A DNA stretch of 64,000 nt from Streptosporangium album (lineage in GTDB: Bacteria; Actinomycetota; Actinomycetes; Streptosporangiales; Streptosporangiaceae), in the NCBI RefSeq assembly GCF_014203795.1, contig NZ_JACHJU010000001.1, positions 496,001 through 560,000 on the forward strand. The letters run 5' to 3'. How positions within the stretch are numbered: position 1 is the first letter of the stretch; every line of letters begins with the position of its first letter. This document shows positions 32,116 through 40,449 of this stretch, in pieces. The position numbers were made by a program, and so were the translations under genes. Under the pieces are notes generated by a model that searched no databases, was not told where the DNA came from, and saw only the letters and a list, made by a program, of their open reading frames with translations.

Positions 32116-32424
32116 TCAGGCCGCGTGAGGCTCGAACCACACCGAGCCCAGATCATGACCGGAGGTGAGGCGGACATCAGCGTTCAGTGCCGCAGCCAGA
32201 TGCCGCAGCAAGGCGATCGTCGGAGCGGTTCCGCCTTCTTCGATACACTCGATCTCATCCTCGGTCATGCCCGCACGCTCGGCCAACTCCGCCACGGTCA
32301 GCCCAAGCGCACCACGCCGGTCATACAGCGCCTTACCAAAAGCCAACGCCTCGCGGATCATGATCCGTTCGGGATCCTCGGTCTGAGGTTCAGGTCGCAC
32401 CCAGCGGGTGTGATAACCGGCCAT
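32116..32424 (-). CDS. XRE-family antitoxin (HigA-like), module 1
   Basis: A 102-residue protein with a Cro/C1 helix-turn-helix: LGLTVAELAERAGMTEDEIE and CIEEGGTAPTIALLRHLAAALNADVRL. The N-terminal part (about 20-40, MIREALAFGKALYDRRGAL) is typical of antitoxins encoded behind a HigB/Gp49-like toxin. ATG 32424 overlaps the toxin stop codon by one base (TGATG). It should bind its own promoter and the toxin. The partner reading frame is intact but lacks a start codon, so this antitoxin may now be an orphan. Confidence 0.85.
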   Translation of the reverse strand: MAGYHTRWVRPEPQTEDPERIMIREALAFGKALYDRRGALGLTVAELAERAGMTEDEIECIEEGGTAPTIALLRHLAAALNADVRLTSGHDLGSVWFEPHAA

Positions 32425-32777
32425 CACACCTTCCTCTCATAGATCTCGGCCACCGGCCCGTGATGGTCGCGTTCACAGACCTTCTGCGCCTGGACCGCCC
32501 TGTCGATCTGCCGTTGATCGCGCTGCTTGGCCTTGCGGAAAACCGTGAGCAACACGAGCGTCCTACCCGGAGTACACCAGTACGTCACCCGAGCTGCAAC
32601 ATCACGGAGCCGAACCCGCAGTTCCCAGACCGGCCCTTCCAGATGGTCCGACCACGGACCGCCAAGCTCAGTCCCTTTTTCTGCCAGTAGACCAGCTACC
32701 TCGCCAACCCGCTTGAAGTCGCTGTCACTCAGGTTGTCGAGCCACTCACGGACCTCCGGCTCGATCTCAAAGCCATA
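32424..32777 (-). pseudogene. HigB/RelE-like toxin lacking a start codon, module 1
   Basis: From 32777 down the minus strand an uninterrupted frame reads YGFEIEPEVREWLDNLSDSD, then the segment GGPWSDHLEGPVWELRVRLR with TYWCTPGRTLVLLTVFRKAK, and ends AEIYERKV. That is a complete HigB/phage Gp49-like mRNA interferase body (about 117 residues). The codon before the first Tyr is CCG; no ATG, GTG or TTG occurs in frame upstream before the hairpin at 32821-32850. The 5' end with start codon and promoter appears to have been lost at the junction with the tRNA-flanking terminator. An unrecognised start (CTG) cannot be excluded. Confidence 0.7.
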
Positions 32778-32820
32778 CGGCTTACGACCTGGCGAGGTGG
32801 TTTGGCAGCAAAAAGAGAAG

Positions 32821-32850
32821 CCCCTCGCCTGTTTTCGCAGGTGAGGGGCT
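32821..32850 (-). terminator. Rho-independent terminator, original 3' flank of tRNA-Val
   Basis: On the minus strand GCCCCTCACCTG pairs with CAGGCGAGGGGC (one G-U) around a CGAAAA loop, and the stem is followed by CTTCTCTTTTTGC, a good T-rich tail. It begins 4 bases after the partial tRNA-Val copy, exactly where a tRNA terminator would be. It therefore seems to be the native terminator displaced from the intact tRNA gene by insertion. Confidence 0.75.
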
Positions 32851-32853
32851 TGT

Positions 32854-32902
32854 GGTGGGCACTACTGGGTTCGAACCAGTGACATCTCGCTTGTAAGGCG
32901 AT
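32854..32902 (-). repeat. Partial tRNA-Val 3' end, attachment-site-like direct repeat (copy B)
   Basis: These 49 bases are identical to 34104-34152, the 3' part of the tRNA-Val(UAC) gene from the anticodon stem to the encoded CCA. Identity stops abruptly at 32903. Duplication of a tRNA 3' end is the normal product of site-specific integration by a tyrosine recombinase, so this is read as the distal att site of a 1.25-kb remnant. Confidence 0.85.
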
Positions 32903-32974
32903 CGGAGCAGGAGCGCGACCAAGGCGTATACCGGCCCTGACCTGGGCGTATGGTCCATGCCCGTCCACCGCTTT

Positions 32975-33128
32975 CCGGTCCCGTCCGTGGTCGTTGTCAC
33001 CCAGTTAGTCACACAGAACTGGCGCTCTTCGCAGGCTTTCGCGGCTCCTCCACACAGACGTCCCGCCCGTTGCTCCACAGCTCTGAGGCGTGATGTCCGA
33101 ACCAGTCGAACAGCCCGTCGTCCTGGTA
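32975..33128 (-). repeat. Dispersed repeat, copy 2
   Basis: A diverged copy of 29602-29755, inside the tRNA-bounded segment. Shared features are GTGACAACGACCACGGACGG (minus strand, 32981-33000) and coding for LWSNGRDVC. It probably marks an insertion sequence end. Confidence 0.6.
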
Positions 33129-33212
33129 GTGGCGCAAGCGCAACATCAGCAATTCGCCTCCGCACTCATGGCACAGGAGGATCTGCCAGCCTTGCCGAAC
33201 GAGTCTCTTCAA
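33009..33212 (-). pseudogene. 67-codon hypothetical open frame within repeat copy 2
   Basis: The frame encodes a possible C-terminal protein fragment with a CHECGG motif near residues 14-19, then LFDWFGHHASELWSNGRDVC, also encoded in degenerate form at 29.7 kb. The pairing of similar coding potential in two diverged copies suggests a once-functional protein carried near an insertion sequence. No family is recognised and no ribosome binding site is evident, so it is probably a relic. Confidence 0.3.
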
Positions 33213-33261
33213 CCTGGCCGAATCTCCAGTCCAGGCATGAGCCAGGGGTTATATTCCAAAG

Positions 33262-33649
33262 ATGACCTGGGAGATCGTCCTACCTGGAACCCGTAGAGTC
33301 CTGGTTCCTGAAACTCTGTGAGAGTGATCCAGACTCGGCGATCCTCGTCGAGAAGGCGATCGACCGGCTCGCCGAGGTCGGCCCCACCCTCGGTCGCCCC
33401 TTGGTGGACACGTTGGAGGACGACGACCTGAACAACCTCAAGGAGCTCCGGCCAGGCTCGCGAGGGCGGTCAGAGATTAGAATCATCTTCATCTTCGACC
33501 CCGACAGAGAAGCGGTCTTCCTCGTAGCCGGAGACAAGGCAGGCAAGTGGTCGCGCTGGTATGACGAGGCGATCCCGCTGGCCAAGTCTCGCTACATGGA
33601 GTACCGCGGGGAGAAGAGGGCCGAGAAGACCAAGGAGGACAGGCGATGA
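33262..33649 (+). pseudogene. HigB-like toxin with a 5' frameshift, module 2
   Basis: ATG 33262 opens MTWEIVL, the normal start of this toxin family. The frame then runs into a TGA after about 20 codons, while the rest of the toxin is in the next frame: EPVESWFLKLCESDPDSAIL, GPTLGRPLVDTLEDDDLNNL, then RIIFIFDPDREAVFLVAGDK and RYMEYRGEKRAEKTK. One extra C in the run at about 33282-33284 (ctacctgg) explains the shift. The 3' end overlaps the antitoxin ATG (ATGA). Unless the base is a sequencing error or recoding occurs, no active toxin is made. Confidence 0.8.
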
Positions 33650-33975
33650 GCCCTGCGCGCCGCTGGCAGGAGGTCAAGGCTGAGACCCACCGGCTCCATC
33701 CCGAGCTGGCCGATCCCGAGCGTCAGGCTGCCGCCGAAGCCGAACTGGATGCATATGTGGCGGGTTATCACCTGAAAGAGCTGCGCAAGTCACTGGGTAA
33801 AACCCAAGCCGAGGTCGCCGCCGCGCTCGGCATCTCCCAGTCGCGGGTCTCCCAGATCGAAAACGGCGACCCTGACGCCATGGAGTTGGAAACTCTCCGG
33901 GCCTATGCGGCCGCGCTGGGCGGACACGTCGAGGTGACGATCAGTGTCGGCCCACACTCAGTCAAGGTCGCCTGA
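33646..33975 (+). CDS. XRE-family antitoxin (HigA-like), module 2
   Basis: A 109-residue antitoxin starting MSPARRWQEVKAETHRLHPE. The HTH is LGKTQAEVAAALGISQSRVS (about 49-68), followed by QIENGDPDAMELETLRAYAA. This is the standard partner of the HigB-like toxin encoded just upstream, whose gene overlaps it by four bases and is frameshifted. It should repress the module's promoter. A perfect hairpin follows 48 bases downstream. Confidence 0.88.
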   Translation: MSPARRWQEVKAETHRLHPELADPERQAAAEAELDAYVAGYHLKELRKSLGKTQAEVAAALGISQSRVSQIENGDPDAMELETLRAYAAALGGHVEVTISVGPHSVKVA

Positions 33976-34023
33976 GGTAAGCGCTTGTCTGGGCCACCCC
34001 CTCTGTGGCGCGTACGCCCTGCT

Positions 34024-34057
34024 CACCGTGCCGCCCCGGATGCGGGGCGGCACGGTG
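34024..34057. terminator. Perfect 14-bp hairpin between higA-like gene and tRNA-Val
   Basis: CACCGTGCCGCCCC (34024-34037) pairs with GGGGCGGCACGGTG (34044-34057) around a 6-nt loop. It can end transcription of the antitoxin (plus) and of the tRNA (minus). Confidence 0.7.
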
Positions 34058-34103
34058 ATAGCACGGAGCCCCATCCAGAAAGCTTGGATGGAGCTGTTGC
34101 GGC

Positions 34104-34178
34104 TGGTGGGCACTACTGGGTTCGAACCAGTGACATCTCGCTTGTAAGGCGAGCGCTCTACCGCTGAGCTAAGCGCCC
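34104..34178 (-). tRNA. tRNA-Val (anticodon UAC), CCA encoded
   Basis: Read on the minus strand: acceptor GGGCGCT pairs with AGTGCCC; D arm GCTC-AGCGGTA-GAGC; anticodon stem CTCGC/GCGAG with loop CTTACAA, anticodon TAC; T arm ACTGG-TTCGAAC-CCAGT; discriminator A, then CCA. All stems are intact, so the gene is functional. The last 49 bases are duplicated at 32854-32902, marking this tRNA as an integration site. Confidence 0.95.
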
Positions 34179-34210
34179 CAGAGATCCCGTACGGCAGACG
34201 GGATAACACC

Positions 34211-35158
34211 TTACGCCAATCGGGAGGACTTCAGCACATCCGACGACCATGTGGCGCCGGCGTCGGGGACTCCGGCCGCCCGCCAGCCGAGGAGGGCCGC
34301 GCCGAGCATGCCCGCGTTGACGCCCAGGGCGGCCGGGCGGAGCGGGGGCGCGTCGCGGAAGGTCAGGCGCGCGCGGAGGCGATCGGCCAGCGGGTCGGAC
34401 AGGGTGCGGCCCGCCTCGGACATGCCGCCGCCCAGAACGATCGCGGAGGGGTCCAGGAGCAGCGTGTAGGTGGCCAGGGCGAGGGACAGGGCCTCGACGG
34501 CGTCCTCCCACACCTCCGTGGCGAGAGGGTCACCGGAGAGGGTGAGCGCGGCGACCTGTTCGGCCGTGGCGGGTGAGGCGGCACGGGCGGAGTAGCGGCG
34601 GGCCACGGCGGAGGCCGAGGCGTAGGTCTCCAGGCAGCCGACCTGGCCGCAGGCGCACGTCTCTCCGGCGGGGAAGACCGGGATGTGGCCGATCTCGCCG
34701 CTCCATCCGGCAGTCCCGCCGTACGGCTCGCCGCCGAGGATCACGGCACCCGCGATGCCCGTCCCGATGGGCAGGAACAGGAAGTCGGAGACCTCGCGAC
34801 CGGCTCCGAGCACGCTTTCGGCGAGGCCTCCGGTGCGCACGTCGTGGCCGAGCATGACGGGCACGTCGAGCGAGACGAAGTCACCCGCCGGGACGTCGCG
34901 CCAGCCGATGTTGGCGGAGTAGAGGGCCGCGTCCGCGGTGACCAGTCCCGGTACGGCCAGGCCCACTCCGGCTGGGGTGCCGCCTCCCGCGACGGCGAGG
35001 TCGGCGATGAAGGACCGGATCACCTGGACGACGGTGCCGGGCCCTTCGTCACGCGGGGTCGCGCGGCGTTCGGCGAGAACGATCTCCCCCGAGCGGGTGA
35101 CGAGACCGCCCTTCATGGACGTGCCGCCGACGTCAAGGGCCACAACGAAGGAGCTCAT
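34211..35158 (-). CDS. ROK family sugar kinase (glucokinase-like)
   Basis: A 315-residue ROK protein without an N-terminal HTH, so an enzyme rather than a repressor. The phosphate-binding loop LDVGGTSMKGGLV is at 8-20; GHDVRTGGLAE (104-114) holds the catalytic Asp; the ROK zinc site is built by H158 (GEIGHIPV) and CACGQVGCLE (168-176). The second ATP-binding stretch is IVLGGGMSEA. Members phosphorylate glucose, N-acetylglucosamine or similar sugars. ATG 35158 is the start. It is a single gene behind tRNA-Val. Confidence 0.9.
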   Translation of the reverse strand: MSSFVVALDVGGTSMKGGLVTRSGEIVLAERRATPRDEGPGTVVQVIRSFIADLAVAGGGTPAGVGLAVPGLVTADAALYSANIGWRDVPAGDFVSLDVPVMLGHDVRTGGLAESVLGAGREVSDFLFLPIGTGIAGAVILGGEPYGGTAGWSGEIGHIPVFPAGETCACGQVGCLETYASASAVARRYSARAASPATAEQVAALTLSGDPLATEVWEDAVEALSLALATYTLLLDPSAIVLGGGMSEAGRTLSDPLADRLRARLTFRDAPPLRPAALGVNAGMLGAALLGWRAAGVPDAGATWSSDVLKSSRLA

Positions 35159-35269
35159 GCACGCATCCAGCAGATCGAAGGGGCGGGATCGAGCCCGACC
35201 TTAGCGCACGGGGAGATCGACAGATCCCGCTGCATACCCGCAAACGCATCCAAAGATGATTTATGAGTA

Positions 35270-35581
35270 TTAATGGACCCGCCCAAGGACACGGTTCAAC
35301 GCGGCTTCGACCTCGTCCGCCAGGCCAGGGGCGTGGGAGGCGGTGAGCTGCTCATCGGTCCGCGCCAGCCGTACCGACCCGCAGGATCGGCATTCCACCT
35401 CACCGAGCCGGCAGATGAGGGCGACGGAACCGCACGAGGAGCATGTGTCGAGATCGAGATCGTGGGTGCGCTGGCAGTCCGGGCAGATGAGCACCTGGGT
35501 ATCCCGGCGTACACCGCGCTTCCACGGGCTGGCGCCACGGACCGGGTCGGTCTGCCTGGCCCCGCAGGAGAAGCAGGGCAT
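35270..35581 (-). CDS. Zinc-ribbon protein, function unknown
   Basis: A 103-residue protein starting MPCFSCGARQTDPVRG with four CxxC pairs: CFSC, CPDC, CSSC and CRSC, so two zinc ribbons. The C-terminal helix (ADEVEAALNRVLGRV) may mediate binding. GGAGG lies 5 nt before ATG 35581 and decides the start; an in-frame extension to 35638 lacks such a site. It lies 60 bp behind ahpE on the same strand and may be co-transcribed with it. No function is known to me. Confidence 0.75.
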   Translation of the reverse strand: MPCFSCGARQTDPVRGASPWKRGVRRDTQVLICPDCQRTHDLDLDTCSSCGSVALICRLGEVECRSCGSVRLARTDEQLTASHAPGLADEVEAALNRVLGRVH

Positions 35582-35641
35582 GATCGCCTCCGGAAGGTCC
35601 GAGACCGGCGGACGCTCCGTGAGCGTCCGCCGGTTCACCGC

Positions 35642-36100
35642 TTAGGGAAGTTCGGCGAGCACCTTGCGGTACTCGGCGATGTCGCGCGGCTCTGGAATCG
35701 GGTTGACGACGTTCCAGCGGATCACGCCCTCGCCGTCGATGATGAAGGTGCCCCGCGTGGCGATTCCCTTCTCCTCATCGAACACACCGTACGCCTGAGC
35801 GACCTGTCCGTGTGGCCAAAAGTCGGAGAGCAGAGGGAATGTGTATCCCTCCTGATCGGCCCAGGCGCGGTGGGTGAACACCGAGTCGACCGAGACGGTC
35901 AGCACCTGGACGTCCTCGGGCGCGGTGGCGATGAACTCGTCGCGGATGGCGCAGAGCTCACCGTGACAGACGCCGCTGAACGCGAGAGGGTAGAAGATCA
36001 GTACGACCTTTTTACCCTGGTAGTCCGAGAGCTTGACCGGAGTGCCGTGCTGATCCTTCAGCTCGAAGTCCGGAGCCGGGGAACCTACCTCGACTGCCAT
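35642..36100 (-). CDS. ahpE: AhpE-type peroxiredoxin
   Basis: A 152-residue thioredoxin-fold peroxidase. The peroxidatic Cys is C45 in FYPLAFSGVCHGELC, and FPLLSDFWPHGQVAQAYGVF is diagnostic of the mycobacterial AhpE group. C50 is an extra cysteine five residues on. It reduces hydroperoxides and peroxynitrite with mycothiol or mycoredoxin in actinobacteria. ATG 36100 is the start. A strong hairpin separates it from the upstream DUF3052 gene. Confidence 0.93.
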   Translation of the reverse strand: MAVEVGSPAPDFELKDQHGTPVKLSDYQGKKVVLIFYPLAFSGVCHGELCAIRDEFIATAPEDVQVLTVSVDSVFTHRAWADQEGYTFPLLSDFWPHGQVAQAYGVFDEEKGIATRGTFIIDGEGVIRWNVVNPIPEPRDIAEYRKVLAELP

Positions 36101-36142
36101 GTGAAAGGTCCTTTCGTCGGATGACCGGCAAACGTCATCATC

Positions 36143-36174
36143 CTGCCGTACGGCTCGCGTGAGCCGTACGGCAG
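36143..36174. terminator. Perfect 14-bp hairpin after the DUF3052 gene
   Basis: CTGCCGTACGGCTC (36143-36156) pairs with GAGCCGTACGGCAG (36161-36174), loop gcgt. Its core GCCGTACGGC is itself palindromic, and similar CCGTACGG elements recur near 34190 and 49050. Confidence 0.7.
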
Positions 36175-36185
36175 AGCGGGAGCCC

Positions 36186-36614
36186 TCAGCGGCGCGCCTT
36201 GGGCGTGGCCAGCCTCGTTCCCGACCAGTCGGGGGCGGCACTGATACTGCTGGTCTGCGAGAGACCTGCCGTCGTGGCATCTTCCCCGATGTCGCTTGGC
36301 TCCACGTGCCCGTCCCGCCCGGCCTTGGGGGTCAGCAGCCAGATCTGGCCCCCCTCGCTCAGGTTGGTCAACACGCCGCTCAGGGCGTCGAACAGATCGC
36401 CGTCACCGTCGCGCCACCACAGCAGCACGATGTCGACGACGTCCTCGAAGTCCTCATCGACCAGCTCGTTGCCGGTCAGTTCCTCGATGGAGTCGCGCAG
36501 ATCGTCGTCGGTATCCTCGTCCCATCCGATCTCCTGCACCACCTGACCCGGCTTGAGACCGAGTCGTTCGGCCAGGCCGCGTTCGCCCTGCGCCTGACCC
36601 GCGGTCGCGCTCAC
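36186..36614 (-). CDS. DUF3052 family protein
   Basis: A 142-residue acidic protein: GLAERLGLKPGQVVQEIGWD, then DSIEELTGNELVDEDFEDVV and VDIVLLWWRDGDGDL. This is the actinobacteria-specific DUF3052 family, often found beside aceE and ahpE as here. Function is unknown; the fold is predicted to be small alpha/beta and cytoplasmic. The last 40 residues are low-complexity and probably disordered. GTG 36614 is the start. Confidence 0.88.
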   Translation of the reverse strand: MSATAGQAQGERGLAERLGLKPGQVVQEIGWDEDTDDDLRDSIEELTGNELVDEDFEDVVDIVLLWWRDGDGDLFDALSGVLTNLSEGGQIWLLTPKAGRDGHVEPSDIGEDATTAGLSQTSSISAAPDWSGTRLATPKARR

Positions 36615-36737
36615 GTTTGTCCCTCCTGCTTGGATGGCCCCGCGATTACACGGTGCTCAAAGTGCTTCGGCACAGTCCACACGCTGTGACCCTCGGTCGT
36701 CAACGGTCGCCACGGCAACGACTGGGCTACGTATGAA

Positions 36738-37145
36738 TTAGCCCGACAAAAATGACAAACGGACCTGGCGCTCCTGATTGTCGACGTTGAGATCCACAAC
36801 GGCAATGGACTGCCAGGTGCCCAGCGCGAGCCGCCCGGACAGAACCGGGACGGTGGCGTACGGAGATATGAGAGCAGGCATGACATGCGACCGGCCATGC
36901 CCTCTGGATCCGTGCGCATGCCTCCATCGCTCGTCGGCCGGAAGCAGATCCTCCAGGGCCGCGATCAGGTCGTCGTCGCTGCCCGAGCCGAGCTCGATCA
37001 GCGCGATCCCCGCGGTCGCGTGCGGCACGAAGACGTTCAGCAGTCCGTCTCCCCCACATGACCGGACGAAGCTCTCGCACTCGGAGGTAATGTCGTGCAC
37101 CCGCTCGCGGGAACCCGTTACCACCTCGATTGTCTGAGATCTCAC
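36738..37145 (-). CDS. YjbQ/UPF0047 family protein (secondary thiamine-phosphate synthase type)
   Basis: A 135-residue protein with the UPF0047 signature: GLLNVFVPHATAGIALIELG (about 36-55), HGSRGHGRSHVMPALISPYA and the C-terminal GTWQSIAVVDLNVDNQERQV. The conserved His/Glu cluster binds a metal. The E. coli homologue has weak thiamine-phosphate synthase activity; its cellular role is unsettled. GTG 37145 is preferred because the longer reading to 37253 runs toward the conserved dyad upstream. It is divergent from aceE. Confidence 0.85.
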   Translation of the reverse strand: MRSQTIEVVTGSRERVHDITSECESFVRSCGGDGLLNVFVPHATAGIALIELGSGSDDDLIAALEDLLPADERWRHAHGSRGHGRSHVMPALISPYATVPVLSGRLALGTWQSIAVVDLNVDNQERQVRLSFLSG

Positions 37146-37613
37146 ATACCCGATCCTACGATCCATCCTGAGCTGGGACGACGACCGCGCGCGGTCTGGA
37201 CGACACCGGATGCACACGACCATCGCTGAACCGCACCATATAAGGGGGTACACACCTTATATCTCTCGACTGAATGATCTTTCTTTACCGCCTCAGAGGG
37301 AGTGGTTTCCGGTTTCCGGCCGCGTCGCCATCTGGTCCGCCGCCATGGCCGCACGGAGCCCCGTCACGTCCTTGGAACCGGCCGCCACCAGGGATTCCGG
37401 GATTAGTCCGCCCCGGACCTCCAGAAACGGGAGATAGGCATGTACCCTTTGGTGGAAATTCGTCCTACCATCGGTGGTCTAGGCCACTTATATGCCCCTG
37501 CCAGCAGGGACCTCCTGGTTACCGGTCAGTAGAGATGCACTTTCCGGGGTAAGCGACCAGGATGGAAGACGACCTACACCAGACAAAAGTCCATCCTCGG
37601 AAGGCGAGACCCA
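37146..37613. promoter_or_regulatory. Divergent control region of yjbQ-type gene and aceE, with ATATAAGG dyad
   Basis: About 470 bases without a gene. ATATAAGG (37238-37245) faces CCTTATAT (37255-37262) around a 9-nt spacer, a 25-bp dyad in an otherwise GC-rich area. It is 93 bp upstream of the minus-strand gene and 350 bp upstream of aceE. A long leader for aceE is likely. GGAAGG at about 37599-37604 is its ribosome binding site. Confidence 0.5.
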
Positions 37614-40361
37614 GTGGCTTCCGGACGCCAGCGTTTCTCGGTCATCAGCGACGGCCTACCCAGCCAGCTCCCTGATGTCGACCCCAGTGAGACCCAGGAG
37701 TGGCTTGAGTCGCTCGACAACGTCATCAAGACGGAGGGGCGCACTCGGGCCCGTTACTTGATGCTTCGCCTGCTGGAGCGGGCCCGCGAACACCAGGTCG
37801 GCGTGCCCGGCCTGCGCAGCACCGACTACATCAACACCATTCCGCCGGAACGCGAGCCCTGGTTCCCCGGTGACGAATACGTCGAGCGCCGGATCCGCGC
37901 CTACATCCGGTGGAACGCCGCCGTCATGGTGACCCGGGCCAACGCCCGCACCAACGTCGGCGGGCACATCGCCACCTACGCCTCGGCCGCGTCGCTCTAC
38001 GAAGTGGGCTTCAACCACTTCTTCCGCGGCAAGGACCACGGCGAGTCCGGCGACCAGGTCTTCTTCCAGGGCCACGCCGCGCCGGGCATCTACGCCCGGG
38101 CGTTCCTGGAGGGCCGTCTCAACGAGGCCCAGCTCGACGCCTTCCGACAGGAACTGTCGCATGGCGTCAAGGGCCTGCCCTCCTACCCGCATCCGCGCCT
38201 GATGCCGGACTTCTGGGAGTTCCCCACGGTCTCCATGGGCCTCGGCCCGATCGGCGCGATCTACCAGGCCCGGTTCAACCGCTACCTGCTGAACCGGAAG
38301 ATCAAGGACACCAGCCGCAGTCATGTCTGGTGCTACCTGGGCGACGGCGAGATGGACGAGCCGGAGTCGCTCGGCGCGATCGGCGTGGCCGCGCGCGAGG
38401 AGCTCGACAACCTCACGTTCGTCATCAACTGCAACCTGCAGCGACTCGACGGCCCGGTGCGTGGCAACGGCAAGATCATCCAGGAGCTGGAGTCCTACTT
38501 CCGGGGCGCCGGCTGGAACGTCATCAAGGTCGTCTGGGGCCGCGACTGGGACCCGCTGCTGGCGGCCGACGTCGACGGCGTACTGGTCAACAAGATGAAC
38601 ACCGTCCCCGACGGCCAGTTCCAGACCTACTCCGTCGAGAGCGGCGAGTACATCCGCGAGAACTTCTTCGGTGGCGACCCCCGCCTCCGCAAGATGGTCG
38701 AGCACCTGTCGGACGAGGACATCCGCAAGCTGTCGCGCGGTGGTCACGACTACCGCAAGGTCTACGCGGCCTACAAGGCGGCCCGCGAGCACGTCGGCCA
38801 GCCGACGGTCATCCTCGCCCAGACCATCAAGGGCTGGACGCTTGGCAAGGACTTCGAGGCGCGCAACGCGACGCACCAGATGAAGAAGATGTCCAAGGCC
38901 GAGCTGAAGGAGTTCCGCGACCGGCTCTACCTGCCGATCCCGGACTCCGCGCTCGATGCCGACCTGCCGCCCTACTTCCACCCGGGCGAGAACGACCCCG
39001 AGATCGAATACATGAAGGAGCGCCGCGCGGCCCTGGGCGGTTTCCTGCCCAAGCGCGTGATGCGCGCCAAGCCGGTCGCGCTCCCGGGCGACGCTGCCTA
39101 CGCGCAGCTCAAGAAGGGTTCCGGCAAGCAGAACGTCGCCACCACCATGGCGTTCGTCCGGCTGCTGAAGGACCTGATGCGCGACAAGGAGATCGGCCAC
39201 CGGTTCGTGCCGATCATCCCGGACGAGGCGCGCACCTTCGGTCTTGACGCGATCTTCCCGACCGCCAAGATCTACTCGCCGCACGGCCAGACCTACGACG
39301 CCGTGGACCGTGACCTGCTGCTGTCCTACAAGGAGTCGACCGAGGGTCAGATCCTGCACGAGGGCATCAGCGAGTCGGGATCGATGGCCTCGGCGATCGC
39401 CGTGGGCTCGGCGTACGCCACGCACGGCGAGCACATGATCCCCATCTACATCTTCTACTCGATGTTCGGCTGGCAGCGCACCGCCGACCAGATGTGGCAG
39501 CTCGCCGACCAGATGGGCCGGGGCTTCCTGCTCGGCGCCACCGCCGGTCGCACCACGCTGAACGGTGAGGGCCTGCAGCACGAGGACGGTCACACCCCGC
39601 TGATCGCCTCGACGAACCCGGCGGCGGTGTCCTACGACCCGTCGTGGGGTTTCGAGGTGGCCCACATCGTCAGGGACGGCCTGCGGAGGATGTACGGCGA
39701 GCGGCCGGAGAACATCTTCTACTACCTGACCGTCTACAACGAGCCCTACCCGCAGCCGGCCGAACCCGCCGACCTGGACGTGGAGGGCCTGCTCAAGGGC
39801 CTTTACCGGTTCGCCGCGGCTCCGGCCGCACCGGGCCCGAAGGCCAACATCCTGGTGTCCGGCGTGGCCGGCCCGTGGGCCGTCGAGGCCCAGCGGATGC
39901 TGGCCGAGGAGTGGGGGGTGGCGGCCGAGGTCTGGTCGGCCACCTCGTGGGCGGAGCTGCGCCGTGAGGCGCTGGCAGTCGAGGAGCACAACCTGCTCAA
40001 TCCCGACTCCGAGCAGCGCGTGCCGTACGTGACCCAGGCGCTGTCGGCGGCCCAGGGGCCGTTCGTGGGCGTCAGCGACTACATGCGCGCGGTGCAGGAC
40101 CAGATCGCCCAGTGGGTCCCGGGTGACTGGACCTCGCTCGGCACCGACGGTTTCGGCCTGTCGGACACCCGGTCGGCGCTGCGCCGCCACTTCCATGTGG
40201 ACGCGGCGTCCATCACGCTCGCCGTGCTGACCCAGCTCGTCAGGCGCGGTGAGCTCGACGCGACGGTGCTGAACGAGGCGATCGCCAAGTATCACCTGAA
40301 GAACGGTGTTACCGAGGCGGGCGGCGCCGAAAGCAACGACACTCAGTCCATGGGGCTGTGA
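37614..40361 (+). CDS. aceE: Pyruvate dehydrogenase E1 component (homodimeric)
   Basis: A 915-residue thiamine-diphosphate enzyme that decarboxylates pyruvate and acetylates lipoyl-E2 in the pyruvate dehydrogenase complex. N-terminal blocks [16 protein letters not shown] and [17 protein letters not shown], the ThDP/Mg motif [12 protein letters not shown] (about 241-252) with the distal [11 protein letters not shown], and the central-domain [20 protein letters not shown] and [15 protein letters not shown] are all intact. Length equals the usual 890-920. GTG 37614 lies about 10 nt after GGAAGG. It is alone: E2 and E3 genes are elsewhere, as is usual in actinomycetes. Confidence 0.97.
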   Translation: MASGRQRFSVISDGLPSQLPDVDPSETQEWLESLDNVIKTEGRTRARYLMLRLLERAREHQVGVPGLRSTDYINTIPPEREPWFPGDEYVERRIRAYIRWNAAVMVTRANARTNVGGHIATYASAASLYEVGFNHFFRGKDHGESGDQVFFQGHAAPGIYARAFLEGRLNEAQLDAFRQELSHGVKGLPSYPHPRLMPDFWEFPTVSMGLGPIGAIYQARFNRYLLNRKIKDTSRSHVWCYLGDGEMDEPESLGAIGVAAREELDNLTFVINCNLQRLDGPVRGNGKIIQELESYFRGAGWNVIKVVWGRDWDPLLAADVDGVLVNKMNTVPDGQFQTYSVESGEYIRENFFGGDPRLRKMVEHLSDEDIRKLSRGGHDYRKVYAAYKAAREHVGQPTVILAQTIKGWTLGKDFEARNATHQMKKMSKAELKEFRDRLYLPIPDSALDADLPPYFHPGENDPEIEYMKERRAALGGFLPKRVMRAKPVALPGDAAYAQLKKGSGKQNVATTMAFVRLLKDLMRDKEIGHRFVPIIPDEARTFGLDAIFPTAKIYSPHGQTYDAVDRDLLLSYKESTEGQILHEGISESGSMASAIAVGSAYATHGEHMIPIYIFYSMFGWQRTADQMWQLADQMGRGFLLGATAGRTTLNGEGLQHEDGHTPLIASTNPAAVSYDPSWGFEVAHIVRDGLRRMYGERPENIFYYLTVYNEPYPQPAEPADLDVEGLLKGLYRFAAAPAAPGPKANILVSGVAGPWAVEAQRMLAEEWGVAAEVWSATSWAELRREALAVEEHNLLNPDSEQRVPYVTQALSAAQGPFVGVSDYMRAVQDQIAQWVPGDWTSLGTDGFGLSDTRSALRRHFHVDAASITLAVLTQLVRRGELDATVLNEAIAKYHLKNGVTEAGGAESNDTQSMGL

Positions 40362-40367
40362 TCCTCG

Positions 40368-40401
40368 CCGGGCGGGTCCTTCTTTGGAAGGTCCCGCCCG
40401 G
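40368..40401 (+). terminator. Hairpin after aceE
   Basis: CCGGGCGGGTCCTTC (40368-40382) pairs with GAAGGTCCCGCCCGG (40387-40401) with one mismatch and a 4-nt loop. It starts 7 bases after the aceE stop codon. Confidence 0.75.
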
Positions 40402-40449
40402 TTAGTGTGGAATCGCTTCCCCCGGCGAACGATTCGAGGGGAGCATTAC

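Noticed and set aside
32818..34178. CRISPR array from the repeated tRNA-like sequences
   Set aside because: Only two copies 1.25 kb apart, and they are exact tRNA 3' ends, so an att duplication explains them.
37656..40295. 879-codon minus-strand open frame opposite aceE
   Set aside because: Long antisense frames are normal opposite well-conserved high-GC genes; the protein shows no recognisable domain while the plus strand encodes full-length AceE.
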